DNA of 7,327 nucleotides, taken from positions 1-7,327 of the forward strand of contig JAOTYS010000236.1 in assembly GCA_029861795.1 (NCBI GenBank), in the 5' to 3' direction. The DNA comes from Gammaproteobacteria bacterium. GTDB taxonomy: Bacteria; Pseudomonadota; Gammaproteobacteria; Arenicellales; JAOTYS01. Below are positions 5,827-7,327 of this stretch, in pieces. The notes beneath the pieces were generated by a model that was not told the origin of the DNA, did not search any database, and was given only the letters and a program-made list of their open reading frames with translations. Position 1 is the first letter of the stretch. Each line of letters starts with the position of its first letter. The position numbers were made by a program, and so were the translations under genes.

Positions 5827-5881
5827 CGTGGACTAAACACTGGCACCGGGACCGGCGTTGTCCTTCGGCTTGCTATGCTTT
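5818..5881. terminator. Inverted repeat over the ends of the convergent DUF423 and MscS genes
   Basis: AAAGCATA (5818-5825), covering the last codons of the DUF423 gene, is complementary to TATGCTTT (5874-5881), covering the last codons of the MscS gene. Inside, GGAC (5830-5833) can pair with GTCC (5860-5863), and CCGG (5846-5849) with CCGG (5852-5855). The whole could fold as a nested stem on either strand and act as a bidirectional transcript end. The loop is long and no T-tract follows on either side, so intrinsic termination is uncertain. Confidence 0.3.
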
Positions 5882-6997
5882 AGCCAATGCGTCCTCGGAC
5901 TCTGCGATATGAATAGTGGAGGTGGGAAATGCAACTTCCGCACCATGGGCCGCAATGGTGTCGAGAATCTTGAGCAAGACATCCTGCTTCACTGCATGGA
6001 ACTCAGCCCATTTTCTTGTTTTGGTGAAGCAATATACAAAGAAATCCAGTGATGATGGAGCAAACGCATCAAAGTTCACCATCAGCGTCCTGGAGGAGTC
6101 GATGTCCTGGTGGTTTCGCAGCATAAGCTCTACCTCACTGACGATAGAGCGCATCTGTTTCGCATCATCGTAGCGAACTCCAATGGTTTCGTAGATCCGT
6201 CGATTCTCCATGCGCGATGGATTCTCAATAGCGATATTGGTGAACACAGCATTGGGAATGTATAGAGGTCGACTGTCGAAGGTCCGAATGCAACTCAACC
6301 GCCACCCAATCTGTTCCACCGTGCCCTCAATGTCACGATCCGGTGAGCGTATCCAGTCACCCACCGCAAATGGCCTGTCAAGATATATCATTAATCCACC
6401 AAAAAAGTTGGCCAACAAGTCCTTTGCAGCAAAGCCTACGGCCAGACCCCCGATCCCGCCCATCGTTAGCACGCCCGAGATACTCACCCCTAAGGTCTGA
6501 AGAGTGACCAGGCCGGCGGTAACAATGACCGACACACGTAGCAGCTTTGAAACTGCGTCAATGGTCGTAGGGTCGTACGGTTCCTCCGTTGCCTTTTTGT
6601 TCGCCAAGATGTTCTGCTCAGCACAACCGATGAATCTGATCAGAAACCAAGCAAGCACACCGATCACACCGATGCTGCGGATTGCCGGCACAAGCTCGAA
6701 TATCGCCGCCGCCGCGGTCTCCTTTTGGATCACCTGTATCGCAATGGATAGACCGACAATCCAGATGAGCGCACGCACGGGTGCGCGCATCGCACGCACC
6801 ACAGCCTCATCCCATAGCGTGCGGGTGCCCTCGAGCTTGGTCTCGAATTTCCTGAGTAGCCGCTTGACGATATAGCTGGCCGCAAACGTGATCAAAACGA
6901 CCACAAATACTTGCATGATCCAGCCCTTGATTCCGGAAGTGGTTGCGAAGTCAGCTATTGAGTTGATGATTTCCACGGTTCTAAACTTTTCTAACAA
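5873..6997 (-). CDS. MscS-family mechanosensitive ion channel
   Basis: This 374-residue inner-membrane channel belongs to the MscS family, which opens under membrane tension to release solutes on osmotic downshock. Predicted helices lie at about 28-45, 74-90, 104-124 and 153-170. The pore-lining helix follows, with MGGIGGLAVGFAAKDLLANF (179-198) and its small-residue Gly/Ala face. After it come FGGLMIYLDRPFAVGDWI (199-216), starting the beta domain, and RTFDSRPLYIPNAVF (238-252). The rest is the cytoplasmic alpha/beta vestibule. Its five helices make it longer than E. coli MscS (286 residues, three helices) and nearer the YnaI size class. The start is uncertain: TTG at 6997-6995 is the first candidate after an in-frame TAG (7015-7013), and GTG at codon 8 (6976-6974) is the alternative; neither has a strong Shine-Dalgarno sequence. 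A 53-residue membrane-protein gene lies 123 bases upstream on the same strand. Confidence 0.92.
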   Translation of the reverse strand: MLEKFRTVEIINSIADFATTSGIKGWIMQVFVVVLITFAASYIVKRLLRKFETKLEGTRTLWDEAVVRAMRAPVRALIWIVGLSIAIQVIQKETAAAAIFELVPAIRSIGVIGVLAWFLIRFIGCAEQNILANKKATEEPYDPTTIDAVSKLLRVSVIVTAGLVTLQTLGVSISGVLTMGGIGGLAVGFAAKDLLANFFGGLMIYLDRPFAVGDWIRSPDRDIEGTVEQIGWRLSCIRTFDSRPLYIPNAVFTNIAIENPSRMENRRIYETIGVRYDDAKQMRSIVSEVELMLRNHQDIDSSRTLMVNFDAFAPSSLDFFVYCFTKTRKWAEFHAVKQDVLLKILDTIAAHGAEVAFPTSTIHIAESEDALAKA

Positions 6998-7120
6998 AAC
7001 ACGTGATAGCGCCTAACTTTGGATGCATTGTTGTCAGGGCGATTTCGTCGCGCCGCCCGAATCGGACGTTGTTCCGTCCCGTATCGAACGAATTGTCAAC
7101 GAATTCTTGCGATGCGAGAA

Positions 7121-7282
7121 TTACTCGGTCTTGCGTTCCAGAAAAATGCCAACAACTTCTATGGCTATACCGAGTAGCAATATCACGTAACCGAATGTCG
7201 ATGCTTCCGGCGCAAGCCAAATCAGCAGCGCACCGAGAACGACCATAACTCCAGCTAAGATTCTTCTAGGCTTACGATGCAT
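7121..7282 (-). CDS. Small two-helix membrane protein, 53 residues
   Basis: Reading the minus strand from the ATG at 7282-7280 gives 53 codons and a TAA at 7123-7121. The product starts MHRKPRRIL, with five positive charges in the first seven residues. A hydrophobic helix follows (about 9-24, ILAGVMVVLGALLIWL), then a short turn (APEASTFG), a second hydrophobic helix (about 32-48, YVILLLGIAIEVVGIFL) and the charged tail ERKTE. This is a clean helical hairpin with a positive-inside N-terminus. TTGAGG (7296-7291) gives a Shine-Dalgarno sequence 8 bases before the ATG, and TATTAT (7308-7303) upstream is a plausible -10 element. I do not recognise a named family. The MscS gene follows after 123 bases on the same strand and may share its transcript. 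Confidence 0.75.
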   Translation of the reverse strand: MHRKPRRILAGVMVVLGALLIWLAPEASTFGYVILLLGIAIEVVGIFLERKTE

Positions 7283-7290
7283 GAAAGCAA

Positions 7291-7308
7291 CCTCAAGTTT
7301 CTATAATA
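7291..7308 (-). promoter_or_regulatory. Probable -10 element and ribosome binding site of the small membrane-protein gene
   Basis: On the minus strand TATTAT (7308-7303) matches the -10 consensus at five of six bases. TTGAGG (7296-7291) behind it is a ribosome binding site 8 bases before the ATG. The matching -35 element would lie at or beyond the window edge, so the promoter cannot be completed. A TATAAT also reads on the plus strand (7302-7307), but no -35 lies upstream of it. Confidence 0.4.
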
Positions 7309-7327
7309 TGCTACGAGATCCGATACC

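Noticed and set aside
6210..6875. Plus-strand open frames opposite the MscS gene (6210-6500 and 6504-6875)
   Set aside because: They lie antisense to a gene with clear family motifs, and the products are Ser/Arg/Pro-rich without motifs.
6981..7220. 79-codon minus-strand frame between the small membrane gene and MscS
   Set aside because: It overlaps most of the 53-residue gene in another frame, has no ribosome binding site, and its composition is rich in Arg, Cys and His like a shadow frame.

Overview
The window is about half G+C by eye. It looks like an ordinary chromosomal stretch of a Gram-negative proteobacterium, most likely a gammaproteobacterium. The support is an outer-membrane beta-barrel C-terminus, a close homologue of the YajD HNH protein, a YgdD-like DUF423 membrane protein, and a GTAG-headed REP doublet of the kind spread by RAYT transposases. 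This placement is an inference; there is no rRNA or marker gene to fix it. I see no phage genes, insertion sequence, CRISPR array, tRNA or rRNA.

Layout. (1) 1-321, plus: the 3' end of a beta-barrel outer-membrane protein, followed by a strong GC-rich hairpin (368-400) that probably ends its transcript. (2) 1746-555, minus: a two-gene unit in which a half-size EamA/DMT-like membrane protein lies 4 bases upstream of a creatininase-family amidohydrolase. (3) 1747-2129: a divergent gap holding one doubtful small ORF. (4) 2130-4267, plus: a TauE/SafE-type permease, yajD (GTG start) and a DUF4213/DUF364 protein (TTG start), possibly one transcript. (5) 4952-4374, minus: a carboxymuconolactone decarboxylase/AhpD-like protein with the ECxxCxxxH motif. 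(6) 4953-5454: a 502-base divergent spacer with a well-formed inverted REP pair (REPIN) and a separate 8-bp inverted repeat. (7) 5455-5826, plus: a DUF423 membrane protein with a possible promoter so close that the mRNA may be leaderless. (8) 7282-5873, minus: a 53-residue two-helix membrane protein, then an MscS-family mechanosensitive channel. The channel and the DUF423 gene converge, 46 bases apart, with an inverted repeat shared by their last codons.

How the genes work together. Most are short transcription units without an obvious shared pathway. The clearest functional pairing is the creatininase-family hydrolase with the small drug/metabolite-type membrane protein, which suggests handling of a small cyclic amide or similar metabolite. 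The 53-residue protein may be co-transcribed with MscS. I did not find a convincing new defence or mobile system. The items most worth checking are the REPIN with compensatory stem changes, the small membrane gene at 7121-7282, and the start regions of the DUF364, DUF423 and MscS genes.
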